Shown here: piece after piece, positions 45,221 to 53,043 of the stretch
How the letters are laid out: each line of letters starts with the position of its first letter
Position numbering within the stretch: position 1 is the stretch's first letter
DNA from: Bog-532 sp963833835
GTDB lineage: Bacteria; Actinomycetota; Actinomycetes; Streptosporangiales; Streptosporangiaceae
DNA length: 64,000 nt
NCBI GenBank assembly: GCA_963833835.1
Contig: CAWHZI010000016.1
Location: 930,001 to 994,000 of the forward strand
Reading direction: 5' to 3'
The notes under the pieces: model-generated
Told to the model about the DNA's origin: nothing
The model's input: the letters and a program-made list of their open reading frames with translations, nothing else
Database searches by the model: none
Translations under genes and position numbers: made by a program

Positions 45221-45502
45221 ATGCACGGGTATACGCACGACAAGGACAACTACCTCAGGCGGCTGCGCCGGATCGAGGGCCAGGTCCGTGGCCTGCAGCG
45301 GATGATCGAGGAAGACAAGTACTGCATCGACATCCTGACCCAGGTGTCGGCGGCGACCAAGGCCTTGCAGTCGGTCGCCCTGGGCCTGCTCGAGGAGCAC
45401 CTCAGCCACTGCGTGGCGCAGGCCGTGGCCGAAGGCGGCGACGGCGCCAACGAGAAGGTCCGCGAAGCCTCCGAGGCCATCGCCCGCCTGGTCCGATCCT
45501 GA
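45221..45502 (+). CDS. csoR: CsoR-type copper-sensing repressor
   Basis: 93 aa, all-helical DUF156/CsoR protein. The Cu(I) ligand set Cys35-His60-Cys64 is present (DKYCIDIL, then EEHLSHC), offset by one from the Cys36-His61-Cys65 set of the M. tuberculosis protein. The apo-protein binds DNA and Cu(I) releases it. GGCGGAGGGGC precedes the ATG. It lies 28 bp after the ATPase and 17 bp before the chaperone gene in one operon. Likely sites are the dyad at 42816 and the tandem motif at 45744-45783. Confidence 0.93.
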   Translation: MHGYTHDKDNYLRRLRRIEGQVRGLQRMIEEDKYCIDILTQVSAATKALQSVALGLLEEHLSHCVAQAVAEGGDGANEKVREASEAIARLVRS

Positions 45503-45519
45503 CCCAGTAGTCTCCTGCC

Positions 45520-45741
45520 ATGGCCACCACGACCTACCCCGTCACCGGTATGACCTGCGAGCACTGCGTCAGCGCGGTGACCAGCGAGCTCGGTGGGCTC
45601 AACGGCGTCTCCGGCGTCACCGTCGACCTGGTCCCGGACGGGATCTCGCTGGTCACCGTGGCCAGCGACGCGCCACTGCCCGAGCCCGCCGTGGCCGAGG
45701 CCCTCGATGAGGCCGGCGGCTACCTGATCAAGGCGCCCTGA
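45520..45741 (+). CDS. CopZ-like heavy-metal-associated (HMA) chaperone
   Basis: 73 aa, one HMA ferredoxin-like fold with the metal site GMTCEHC (Cys13, Cys16). It would carry Cu(I) to the HMA domains of the neighbouring ATPases. It is the last gene before the tandem AATACCCC operator. Confidence 0.93.
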   Translation: MATTTYPVTGMTCEHCVSAVTSELGGLNGVSGVTVDLVPDGISLVTVASDAPLPEPAVAEALDEAGGYLIKAP

Positions 45742-45743
45742 GC

Positions 45744-45783
45744 AATACCCCGGGAGGGTTTATCAAATACCCCTACCTGGTTT
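45744..45783 (+). promoter_or_regulatory. Tandem AATACCCC-N5-GGTTT operator
   Basis: Two copies, 45744-45761 and 45766-45783, with start-to-start spacing of 22 bp (about two helical turns). They lie in the AT-richer gap after the CopZ-like gene and before a membrane-protein gene. GC-tract repeats next to csoR suggest CsoR binding (inference). Confidence 0.5.
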
Positions 45784-45875
45784 CCCTAATGTCGGCCTCA
45801 GCGTCTCTGAGCTGGTCTTATATCGCCATGAATGGCTGATTAAAACCGAGTTGCCGAGCAATATTCCGGGCCAAT

Positions 45876-45894
45876 ACCATTTTAATTAAATGGT
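45876..45894. promoter_or_regulatory. AT-rich palindrome ACCATTT-TAATT-AAATGGT
   Basis: Perfect 7-bp arms in a strikingly AT-rich patch 60 bp before the ATG at 45956. It contains an in-frame ATG at 45890 that is therefore unlikely to be the start. Candidate operator of an unidentified regulator. Confidence 0.45.
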
Positions 45895-45955
45895 CACAGG
45901 CGGCCCGGGACCGGGACGCCGCCGACGTCTTCGCTCCCCGGCCGAAAGCAGCTCC

Positions 45956-46924
45956 ATGACCGCCACCTGGACGGCCCCACCGGAGACGGCGGATGCCACC
46001 CGTGCGGCCATGGACGGTCGTCGCGTCCTGCAGCTCGGGCTGGCCGCGGTCTGGCTGCTGGACGGGGTGCTGCAGTACCAGTCGTGGATGTTCACCAAGG
46101 CGTTCGGCCAGATGCTGGCCGGGGCGGCCAGCGGCAACCCGGCCGTGATCGCCCGCCCGATCACCTGGGACGCCCATCTGGTCGAGCACTACCCGGTCCT
46201 GCTCAACGCGGTGTTCGCCACCATCCAGCTGCTGCTCGGCCTGGGTATCGCCTGGCGGCCCACGGTCCGGGTCGCGCTCGGCGCGTCGATCGCCTGGTCG
46301 CTGGCGGTGTGGTGGCTCGGTGAGGGCCTGGGCGGGGTGCTGGCCACCCCGGACAGCGCGGTGGCCGGCGGCCCCGGCGCGGTCATCCTCTACGCCCTGC
46401 TGGCCGTGCTGCTCTGGCCGACGGACCGGCCAGTGTCATTCACCGCCCCGTTCGTGGCCGCCCGCGCGGTCGGTGCCCCCGTGGCCCGGGCCCTGTGGCT
46501 GGTGCTGTGGGGCGGCATGGCCGCGATCCAGCTGCTGCCGGTCAACCGGGCCCCGCAGGCGGTGCACGACGACATCACCGCCATGGCCGCCGGTGAGCCC
46601 CGCTGGCTGGCCGCCCTGGTCCACGGGACCGGGTCGCTGACCGCCCACCGCGGCCTGGCCTTCTCCATCGCCCTCGCGGTGCTCTTCGGCCTGCTCGCCC
46701 TGGCCGTCTACCTGCCCGCCCCGGCCGTGCGGGTCACGGTCGTAGCGGCGGTGGTGGCGGGGTTGCTGATCTGGATTCCCGGCCAGGCCTTCGGCGGCAT
46801 CCTGGCCGGGGGCATGACCGATCCCAACTCCGGCCCGCTGCTGATCCTGATCGCCGCGGCCTACTGGCCCGCCAAACCGGCCCTCAGCGTCACGGAGCCG
46901 GTCCCCATGGAGGCGACGTCGTGA
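45956..46924 (+). CDS. Multi-pass membrane protein of the copper island, unknown function
   Basis: 322 aa from ATG 45956, with about eight hydrophobic segments. Hallmarks are RRVLQLGLAAVWLLDGVLQY near the start, QSWMFTKAFGQM, and GGILAGGMTDPNSGPLLILI near the end. Similar proteins commonly precede DUF5134 genes in actinobacteria near copper genes. Its stop overlaps the DUF5134 GTG by 4 bp. Regulation by the two upstream repeat sites is suggested by position. No catalytic motif seen. Confidence 0.7.
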   Translation: MTATWTAPPETADATRAAMDGRRVLQLGLAAVWLLDGVLQYQSWMFTKAFGQMLAGAASGNPAVIARPITWDAHLVEHYPVLLNAVFATIQLLLGLGIAWRPTVRVALGASIAWSLAVWWLGEGLGGVLATPDSAVAGGPGAVILYALLAVLLWPTDRPVSFTAPFVAARAVGAPVARALWLVLWGGMAAIQLLPVNRAPQAVHDDITAMAAGEPRWLAALVHGTGSLTAHRGLAFSIALAVLFGLLALAVYLPAPAVRVTVVAAVVAGLLIWIPGQAFGGILAGGMTDPNSGPLLILIAAAYWPAKPALSVTEPVPMEATS

Positions 46925-47697
46925 GCGTCCCGGCCTGGCTGCTGGACACGTTCGCCGCCGTCGTGCTCCTGGTGGCCGCGGTCAGCGCCGCCCGCCTGGC
47001 CATCGCCTGGCGAGCCGGCCGCCGGTCCGACCCGGACGCCGACATCGACGTCTCCCACCTGCTCATGGGCCTGGCCATGGCTGGCACCCTGACCGCCAGC
47101 CTCAGCACGCTCCCGTCGGGTGCCTGGGAAATGATCTTCGGCGCCCTGACCCTGTGGTTCGCTTACCGCTTCGCCCGCGAGTACCGCGGCCGCGGCCTGC
47201 GCGCCCTGGTCAGCGAGCACCATGCCCCGCACCTCCTGCACAGCGCGGCCATGCTCTACATGTTCCTGGCCCTGCGCACCGTCGCCCCCGGCCACTCCAC
47301 GTCCTCCGCCATGGCCGGCATGTCCGCCACCGGCGGTCAATCCCTGCGCCTTCCCACCCTGGCCCTCGTGTTCGCCTTCCTCCTCTGCGCCTACGTGGTA
47401 GCCGACCTGGACCGCGTGCCGCCGCCGCCCGCCCTGGCCCGCTTCCACCTAGCGAGCCCGCCCCCGGCCCCCTCAATGGCCCTAGCCGGCGTCCCGTCCT
47501 CCGCCGCCCCAGCTCTCACATCCCCGCCACCTACCCCAGCCCCACCAACCCCAGCCCCACCAACCCCAGCAACCCCACAGTCCCCAGCAGCCTCACCGGC
47601 TCCAGCGCTCTCACATCTCTTGAGCCCCGGCGTAGCCCGCGGCTGCCGCATCGCCATGGGCGTCACGATGGCGTTCATGCTCATCACCATGATCTGA
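46921..47697 (+). CDS. DUF5134 membrane protein
   Basis: 258 aa from a GTG overlapping the upstream stop. About six hydrophobic segments, with the DUF5134 features HLLMGLAMAGTL and HHAPHLLHSAAMLYMFLA, which are His/Met-rich faces that could bind copper (inference). A long Pro/Ala/Thr/Ser linker (about 178-230), encoded by CCCAGCCCCACCAA repeats, separates the last helix (GCRIAMGVTMAFMLITMI). Confidence 0.8.
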   Translation: MSVPAWLLDTFAAVVLLVAAVSAARLAIAWRAGRRSDPDADIDVSHLLMGLAMAGTLTASLSTLPSGAWEMIFGALTLWFAYRFAREYRGRGLRALVSEHHAPHLLHSAAMLYMFLALRTVAPGHSTSSAMAGMSATGGQSLRLPTLALVFAFLLCAYVVADLDRVPPPPALARFHLASPPPAPSMALAGVPSSAAPALTSPPPTPAPPTPAPPTPATPQSPAASPAPALSHLLSPGVARGCRIAMGVTMAFMLITMI

Positions 47698-47768
47698 GGC
47701 GCACCACGTAGCCAGGTCATGCGCGCGGCCCGGCGCCGCGTAACGTCCCAGTTGCACAGGGCACGTTA

Positions 47769-47785
47769 TTGCAAGTAATTCGCAA
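47769..47785 (+). promoter_or_regulatory. Nur-box-like operator in the NiCoT promoter
   Basis: TTGCAA-GTAAT-TCGCAA fits the tTGCaa-N5-ttGCAA pattern known for the nickel-responsive Fur-family regulator Nur of Streptomyces coelicolor, with one mismatch. TTGCAA (47769-47774) is also spaced 18 bp from TAGACT (47793-47798), so the box overlaps the -35 region of a plausible promoter. Confidence 0.65.
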
Positions 47786-47839
47786 TTGACTCTAGACTGG
47801 GCCGGGTCCAGGGAGCTGCGGAGGCGGAGGGTAGGGCTG

Positions 47840-48940
47840 ATGGCTGATCCGCTCGCCCGCCTGGCCAAGATCCGCCGGGGTCTCAGCCCGGCCGAGTGGA
47901 CGCGGATCGGCGGCATGACCGCCACGGTGGTCGGCCTGCACCTGGTGGGCTGGGCCCTGCTGGCCGCGGCACTGGGCGGCCACTACCAGATCAGCAAGAC
48001 GACGGTCTTCGGCGTCGGCACGGGCGCGCTGGCCTACACGCTCGGCATGCGGCACGCGTTCGACGCCGACCACATCGCCGCCATCGACAACACCACCCGC
48101 AAGCTGGTCGGTGAGGGCAAGCGGCCGCTGTCGACCGGGTTCTTCTTCTCGCTCGGGCACTCCAGCGTGGTGTTCGTGCTGGCCGTGCTGCTGAACTTCG
48201 GCATCCGCGGCCTGGGCGAGCAGCTCAAGGACAACAACTCGCACCTGCAGCAGACCACGAACATCATCGGGACCTGCGTCTCCGGCTTCTTCCTGCTGCT
48301 GATCGCGGCGTTCAACCTGGCCGTGCTGGCCGGCATCCTCCGGGTCTTCCGCGAGATGCGGTCCGGCGCCTACGACGACCAGGAGCTGGAAGATCAGCTC
48401 AACAAGCGCGGCCTGATGAACCGGTTCCTCGGTCCGCTGGCCCGCCGCGTGGACACCCCGTGGAAGATGTACCCGATCGGGTTCCTGTTCGGCCTGGGCT
48501 TCGACACCGCCACCGAGGTCGCCCTGCTCGTGCTGGCGGGCACGGCCGTGGTCGGCGGCCTGCCGTTCTACGCGATCTTGTCGCTGCCGATCCTGTTCGC
48601 GGCCGGGATGAGCCTGTTCGACACGATCGACGGCTGCTTCATGAACTTCGCCTACGACTGGGCCTTCTCCAACCCGGTGCGCAAGGTCTACTACAACCTG
48701 ACCATCACCGGCCTGTCGGTGTTCGTCGCGGTGTTCATCGGCGCCACCGAGCTGCTCGGCCTGCTGGCCCAGGACACCAACCTGAACGGCTCGTTCTGGT
48801 CGTTCATGCAGAACTTCAACATCAACACGGCCGGCTTCATCATCGTCGGTGTCTTCATCGTCACCTGGATCATCGCCCTGGCCATCTGGCGCTTCGCCCG
48901 CATCGAGCAGAAGTGGGCCACTGCGGACTCCGGCGACTAG
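47840..48940 (+). CDS. NiCoT-family nickel/cobalt permease
   Basis: 366 aa with about eight helices. Signature helix-2 motif RHAFDADHIAAID (HX4DH) and GLGFDTATEVALL are both intact. It is a high-affinity Ni2+ or Co2+ uptake permease of the HoxN/NixA class. GGAGGGTAGGGCTG precedes the ATG at 47840; a longer open frame would begin inside the promoter. The Nur-box-like site upstream argues for nickel. No urease or hydrogenase genes are nearby. Confidence 0.93.
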   Translation: MADPLARLAKIRRGLSPAEWTRIGGMTATVVGLHLVGWALLAAALGGHYQISKTTVFGVGTGALAYTLGMRHAFDADHIAAIDNTTRKLVGEGKRPLSTGFFFSLGHSSVVFVLAVLLNFGIRGLGEQLKDNNSHLQQTTNIIGTCVSGFFLLLIAAFNLAVLAGILRVFREMRSGAYDDQELEDQLNKRGLMNRFLGPLARRVDTPWKMYPIGFLFGLGFDTATEVALLVLAGTAVVGGLPFYAILSLPILFAAGMSLFDTIDGCFMNFAYDWAFSNPVRKVYYNLTITGLSVFVAVFIGATELLGLLAQDTNLNGSFWSFMQNFNINTAGFIIVGVFIVTWIIALAIWRFARIEQKWATADSGD

Positions 48941-48955
48941 GCCTAGGATGCCGGC

Positions 48956-49318
48956 ATGACCGACGAGCAAGCCATCTCCTACCTCGCCGCCCCGGCTGGC
49001 ATCCCGGTACTCACCGCCACGGGCGCTGAGATCGGCACGCTGGAGCACGTCCTCCAGATCCCCGAGGAGGACCTGTTCGACGGCCTGGTCGTCGCGACCA
49101 AGGACGGCCTCCGCTTCGTCGACGCCGACCAGGTGCAGGTCATCACCGCGGTCTACATCCGCTCCACCCTGGACGACGACGCCGCCAGCCGCCTCCCGGC
49201 CCCCGACGGCCCGCCGGTCTACCGCGTCGACGCGCTCGAGGACGCCGGCCGGAGCCTGGGCGACCGCCTCGGCCGCCTGTTCCGCCGCGCCCGCTGGATC
49301 GACGAGTCCGACGACTGA
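48956..49318 (+). CDS. PRC-barrel-like small protein
   Basis: 120 aa, soluble and acidic. GIPVLTATGAEIGTLEHVLQ and DGLRFVDADQVQVITAVYIR fit a PRC-barrel-type beta fold. The C-terminus is a basic-acidic helical segment. It starts 15 bp after the NiCoT stop, so it may be co-transcribed. Function unknown. Confidence 0.65.
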   Translation: MTDEQAISYLAAPAGIPVLTATGAEIGTLEHVLQIPEEDLFDGLVVATKDGLRFVDADQVQVITAVYIRSTLDDDAASRLPAPDGPPVYRVDALEDAGRSLGDRLGRLFRRARWIDESDD

Positions 49319-49325
49319 TCGGCCT

Positions 49326-49338
49326 GTTATCGGATAAC
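49326..49338. promoter_or_regulatory. Palindrome GTTATC-G-GATAAC
   Basis: 6-bp perfect arms right after the stop of the PRC-like gene and 28 bp before the iron-box-like half site. Candidate operator. Confidence 0.3.
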
Positions 49339-49366
49339 GACGCTCCGTCGCCGGGGCTGCGCTACG

Positions 49367-49376
49367 ACTTACCTAA
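49367..49376 (-). promoter_or_regulatory. Iron-box-like half site upstream of the siderophore gene
   Basis: ACTTACCTAA resembles the right half of DtxR/IdeR/DmdR boxes (GCTAACCTAA). It is six bases from the first ATG of the siderophore operon. Confidence 0.45.
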
Positions 49377-49381
49377 AACTA

Positions 49382-49537
49382 ATGGGAGCGGCGGCGGACG
49401 TGCGCGTATATCTGATCGCGTCGAAGGTGACCGACTCGGTGGTCGCCCTCGGGCCCGACCCGGCCGCCGTCGAACGGGCCGTCCGGGACCTGGGCACGTC
49501 CGGCCCATGGGAGATCACTGCGGAGATCGCGCCATGA
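49382..49537 (+). pseudogene. 51-codon ORF, possible remnant of a siderophore ATP-grasp gene
   Basis: The ORF starts MGAAADVRVYLIASKVTDSV and ends VRDLGTSGPWEITAEIAP. Its TGA overlaps the ATG of the IucA/IucC gene (ATGA), so the frame is coupled. The start (GTG at 49400 is an alternative, after GGGAG) resembles, from memory, the first residues of ATP-grasp proteins that neighbour IucA/IucC genes; the rest of such a gene is missing. An in-frame internal deletion leaving both ends would explain it. It could instead be a genuine small leader peptide. Confidence 0.4.
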
Positions 49538-51252
49538 CCACCGAGCCGGCCCTGGCGCCAGAGCTGGTCACCGAGCAGGACCTGGCCGCCGACGTCCTCG
49601 ACGCCCTGCTCCGGGAGAACTTCGCCGGCTTGTCCCACCGGGTCGACCCGGACGGCCCGGACGGCCCGGCCCTGCTCCTGCCCGGCAGGCCCGCGCTCCC
49701 GCTGGAGCCTGACGGGTTCCTGACCGACCTGAGGCTGCGGCGCCCCACCCGCTTCACCCTGGCTGACGTGGACTCCGCCCTGCGGACCCTGGCCGACCCG
49801 GCCGACGCGGCGGGGGTCGACGACTTCGCCGAAGAGTGCCGCCAGGCCCTGGCCGCCCTGCACCTGCGCCAGCACGAGGCGTCGCGGCTGGCCCGGCGCC
49901 CATCCGGTCACATGGCCATCCGGCGGGGCCTGGACGGCCAGCTCGGCTACGACGCCCTGGCCGCCACCCAGCCTCACCCGGCCTATCCGACCGCCGCGGC
50001 CCGGCTCGGTTTCACCGACGCCGACGCGCTGGCCTACGCCCCCGAATGGCGGCCCGAGTTCGCCCTGCGCTGGGTGGCCATCCCGCGCGTGGCGCTCACC
50101 CGGGCCGGCCACCTGCCGTCCTGGTGGCCCCGCCCCTCCGACGTGGGCCTCCCGGCGGCGCTGGACCCGGCGCACGACCTGTTCCCGGTCCACCCGCTCA
50201 CCGCCGGGCGCGCCCTGGCCGAGGCGCTGGCCAGCGCCGGGCTGCCCGCCGCCCAGCTCATTGCCCCGGGCACCCACCTGAAGGTGACCCCGACCCTGTC
50301 CACCCGCACCGTGGCCGTGAAGAGCCAGCCCGGCGTCCACCTCAAGCTGCCCCTGCCCACCAGCACCCTCGGCCGCCTCAACCGCTGCTCGATCGTGCCC
50401 GGCACGCTGCCGGACGGCGCCCTGGTCCGTGCCGTACTGGCCGAAGCCGCCTGCGCCAGCCCGTCCCTGCAGGACCTGCTGCTGGCCGACGAGAGCCATT
50501 ACGCCCACGCCGGCCATCCCTTCCTCGGCTACCTGATGCGCCAGCTGCCGGACGGCCTGGACCGCTGTCACCTGGTTCCGCTGGCCGCCCTGCTCGCCCC
50601 GGCGCCGGACGCCCGGGCCCTGGTCATCCAAGAACTGGCCCGCCAGCACGGCGACGGCACGGTCACCGGCTTGTTCCAGGCCTACCTGGACGTGTTGTTC
50701 GGCGTCCACGTCGACCTGTTCGTGCGTTTCGGCATCGCGCTGGAGTCCCACCAGCAGAATGCGGCCCTCGTGCTGGACCCGGACGAGCCCGACGAGCCGT
50801 TGCGGCTGCTGATCAAGGACTTCGACGGTGCGCTCATCCACTACCAGCGGCTCGCGGCTGGGCCCATCCCGGTGCCCGAGCCGGAAGACTTCACCGACCC
50901 GCGGCTCCTGACCAGCTCGGACGACGAACTGGCCGACGTGTTCATCACGATCACCGTGCACCTGTGCGCGGGCGCGCTGGCCTTCGGCCTGACCCGTCAC
51001 GATCAGGCCCCGCGACCCGTCCTGCTCGACCTGATCCGCCAGTCGCTGACCCGGGCGCTGGACCGCTACCCCGGCCACCCCGCGGCCGCGCTGCTCCGCG
51101 CGCGCGTGCTGGCCGCGGACCGGCTGCCGGGCAAGACCATGCTCACCGCGGGCACGCTGATGACCAAGGCCCGCAGCGGGGCCAGCGACATCAACAAGCA
51201 CTACGGCACCACCGGGCCCAACTACCTCAAGGCGCCGGACGTGCGCCTGTGA
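49534..51252 (+). CDS. IucA/IucC-family siderophore synthetase
   Basis: 572 aa, NRPS-independent siderophore synthetase that condenses carboxylates with amines or alcohols. Family marks: TQPHPAYPTAAARLGFT, HPLTAGRALAEAL, STRTVAVKSQPGVHLKLPLP (ATP loop), ALESHQQNAALVL and LLIKDFDG, with a FhuF-like helical C-terminus. Start: ATG 49534, coupled to the 51-codon ORF, with GGAGATCGCGCC ahead. An iron-box-like site lies upstream. No second synthetase, monooxygenase or siderophore transporter is adjacent, so the pathway is incomplete here. Confidence 0.9.
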   Translation: MTTEPALAPELVTEQDLAADVLDALLRENFAGLSHRVDPDGPDGPALLLPGRPALPLEPDGFLTDLRLRRPTRFTLADVDSALRTLADPADAAGVDDFAEECRQALAALHLRQHEASRLARRPSGHMAIRRGLDGQLGYDALAATQPHPAYPTAAARLGFTDADALAYAPEWRPEFALRWVAIPRVALTRAGHLPSWWPRPSDVGLPAALDPAHDLFPVHPLTAGRALAEALASAGLPAAQLIAPGTHLKVTPTLSTRTVAVKSQPGVHLKLPLPTSTLGRLNRCSIVPGTLPDGALVRAVLAEAACASPSLQDLLLADESHYAHAGHPFLGYLMRQLPDGLDRCHLVPLAALLAPAPDARALVIQELARQHGDGTVTGLFQAYLDVLFGVHVDLFVRFGIALESHQQNAALVLDPDEPDEPLRLLIKDFDGALIHYQRLAAGPIPVPEPEDFTDPRLLTSSDDELADVFITITVHLCAGALAFGLTRHDQAPRPVLLDLIRQSLTRALDRYPGHPAAALLRARVLAADRLPGKTMLTAGTLMTKARSGASDINKHYGTTGPNYLKAPDVRL

Positions 51253-51293
51253 AGCCACACCCATGGCCAACCTGACCTGACAGGATCGACGCC

Positions 51294-51818
51294 ATGACCA
51301 GCGAGCAGGAGCGCAGCGAGCCGGAGACCAGCCAGCAGGCCGAGCGGTTCGAGGTCGCCCGGCAGATCGCGGCCCCGCCCGCCGCCGTCTTCGCGGTGCT
51401 GACCGACCCGCGCGGCCACGTGACCATCGACAGCTCGGGCATGCTCCAGTCCGCCGACGGGGATCGTGTGCGGCAGGCGGGGGACACGTTCGTGGTCCAC
51501 ATGGACCGCGAGGCACTCAATGACCTGCCGATGGGCAAGTACGACGTCACCGTGATCATCACCCGCCTGGAGCCGGACACCGAGATCGAGTGGACGATCT
51601 CGGGCACGATCCAGCCGCCGATCCGGCACCTCTACGGGTACCGGCTGGAGCCGCGGGACGGCGGCACCCTGGTCACGTCGTACTACGACTGGAGCCAGAT
51701 CGACGAGCGCTACCGCGGCCGGGTCAACTTCCCGATCATCCCCGAGACCGCGCTGCGGGCCACCCTGGGCATCCTGGCCCGCACCGTCGAGGGCCAGCCG
51801 GCCAGCACCGTCAGGTGA
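51294..51818 (+). CDS. SRPBCC-family (START-like) protein
   Basis: 174 aa. Helix-grip fold marks: FEVARQIAAPPAAVFAVLTD at the start, GDTFVVHMDREALNDLPMGKY in the sheet and ETALRATLGILARTVEG in the last helix. It would bind a hydrophobic ligand; role unknown. It converges on kynureninase with an 8-bp overlap. Confidence 0.85.
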   Translation: MTSEQERSEPETSQQAERFEVARQIAAPPAAVFAVLTDPRGHVTIDSSGMLQSADGDRVRQAGDTFVVHMDREALNDLPMGKYDVTVIITRLEPDTEIEWTISGTIQPPIRHLYGYRLEPRDGGTLVTSYYDWSQIDERYRGRVNFPIIPETALRATLGILARTVEGQPASTVR

Positions 51819-53022
51819 CCGTCGGCCGGGCCTGGAACCGTGACTCCCGGTACCGGCCCGAGGACAGCACCTCACCCAGGATCTCCAGCGCCCGGGCCAG
51901 CTCGCCGAACGAGTTGTACAGCGCGTTGAACCCGAACCGGAGCAGGTCGGGCGGCCGGACGTCGCCGATCACCCCGGCCTCGATCAGCGCCGCCATCACC
52001 GGCAGCGCGTCCGGGTGCCGCAGCGTCACGTGACTGCCGCGCCGCTCCGGCGCCCGCGGCGTGATCACCTCGAAGCCCGCCTCGTCCGCGCCGGCGATGA
52101 AGAATTCCCCCAGCCGCAGGCTCTTGGCCCGGACCAGGTCCAGGTCGACGTCGTCGAACACGTCCAGCGCCGCGTCCAGGGCCAGCATCGAGAGCATCGG
52201 CGGTGTGCCGATCCGGGCCCGCCCGATCCCGTCCGCACCCCGGTAGCCGGGCTCCATCGCGAACGGCTGGGAATGCCCGTGCCAGCCGGTCAGTGGCTGG
52301 TCCAGGGCCGCCTGGTGCCGCCGGGCCACGTAGCAGAACGCGGGGGAGCCGGGTCCGCCGGACAGGTACTTGTAGGTGCAGCCCACGGCCAGGTCCACCC
52401 CGTCCGCGTCGACCTGCATGGGCAGCGCGCCCACCGCGTGGCACAGGTCCCACACCACCACCGCGCCGGCCTCGTGCGCCGCCGCGGTCAGCCCGGTCAT
52501 GTCCCACAGCTGTCCGGTGCGGAAGTCCACCGTGGACCAGGCCAGCACCGCGACCCCGCCCCGGTCCAGCGCCGCGTACGGGTCGGCGGTCCTGATTACC
52601 TGGCGGCCCAGCAGCCGGCCGACCGAGTCGGCCAGGTAGCCGTCGGTCGGGAACTGCCCCGCGTCGGTGACGATAGCCCCGTCCGGCATCCGGCCATCCT
52701 GCATCCGGATGGCCGCGCTCAGCATGTTGAACAGCTGGACCGAAGTGGAGTCCCCGGCCATGGTCTGGCCCGGCGCCGCCCCGATCAGCGCCCCGATCCG
52801 GTCCCCGATCCGTTCCGGTGCCTGCCACCAGCCGTCGTCGTTCCAGGCCCGGACCAGGTCCTCGCCCCACTGGCGGCCCACCACGTCGCCCAGCCGGTCG
52901 CCGACGCCGGCCGACAGCGCGCCGAGCGAGTTGCCGTCCAGGTAGATCACCCCGTCCGGCAGCACGAACCGGGCCCGGACCGGGGCCAGCGGGTCGGCGG
53001 CGTCCAACTCGGCGGCGTTCAT
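51811..53022 (-). CDS. kynU: Kynureninase
   Basis: 403 aa, fold-type I PLP enzyme that cleaves kynurenine to anthranilate and alanine (or 3-hydroxykynurenine to 3-hydroxyanthranilate). YLDGNSLGALSAG, the PLP-contacting DSTSVQLFNM, AWSTVDFRTGQLWDM, WDLCHAVGALP and the Schiff-base lysine in GCTYKYLSGGPG (Lys218) are present, with the substrate motif GWHGHSQPF. No tryptophan dioxygenase or kynurenine formamidase is adjacent. It follows the GntR gene on the same strand after 21 bp. Confidence 0.93.
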   Translation of the reverse strand: MNAAELDAADPLAPVRARFVLPDGVIYLDGNSLGALSAGVGDRLGDVVGRQWGEDLVRAWNDDGWWQAPERIGDRIGALIGAAPGQTMAGDSTSVQLFNMLSAAIRMQDGRMPDGAIVTDAGQFPTDGYLADSVGRLLGRQVIRTADPYAALDRGGVAVLAWSTVDFRTGQLWDMTGLTAAAHEAGAVVVWDLCHAVGALPMQVDADGVDLAVGCTYKYLSGGPGSPAFCYVARRHQAALDQPLTGWHGHSQPFAMEPGYRGADGIGRARIGTPPMLSMLALDAALDVFDDVDLDLVRAKSLRLGEFFIAGADEAGFEVITPRAPERRGSHVTLRHPDALPVMAALIEAGVIGDVRPPDLLRFGFNALYNSFGELARALEILGEVLSSGRYRESRFQARPTVT

Positions 53023-53043
53023 GCCCTGAAGCTACCCGTCTGG

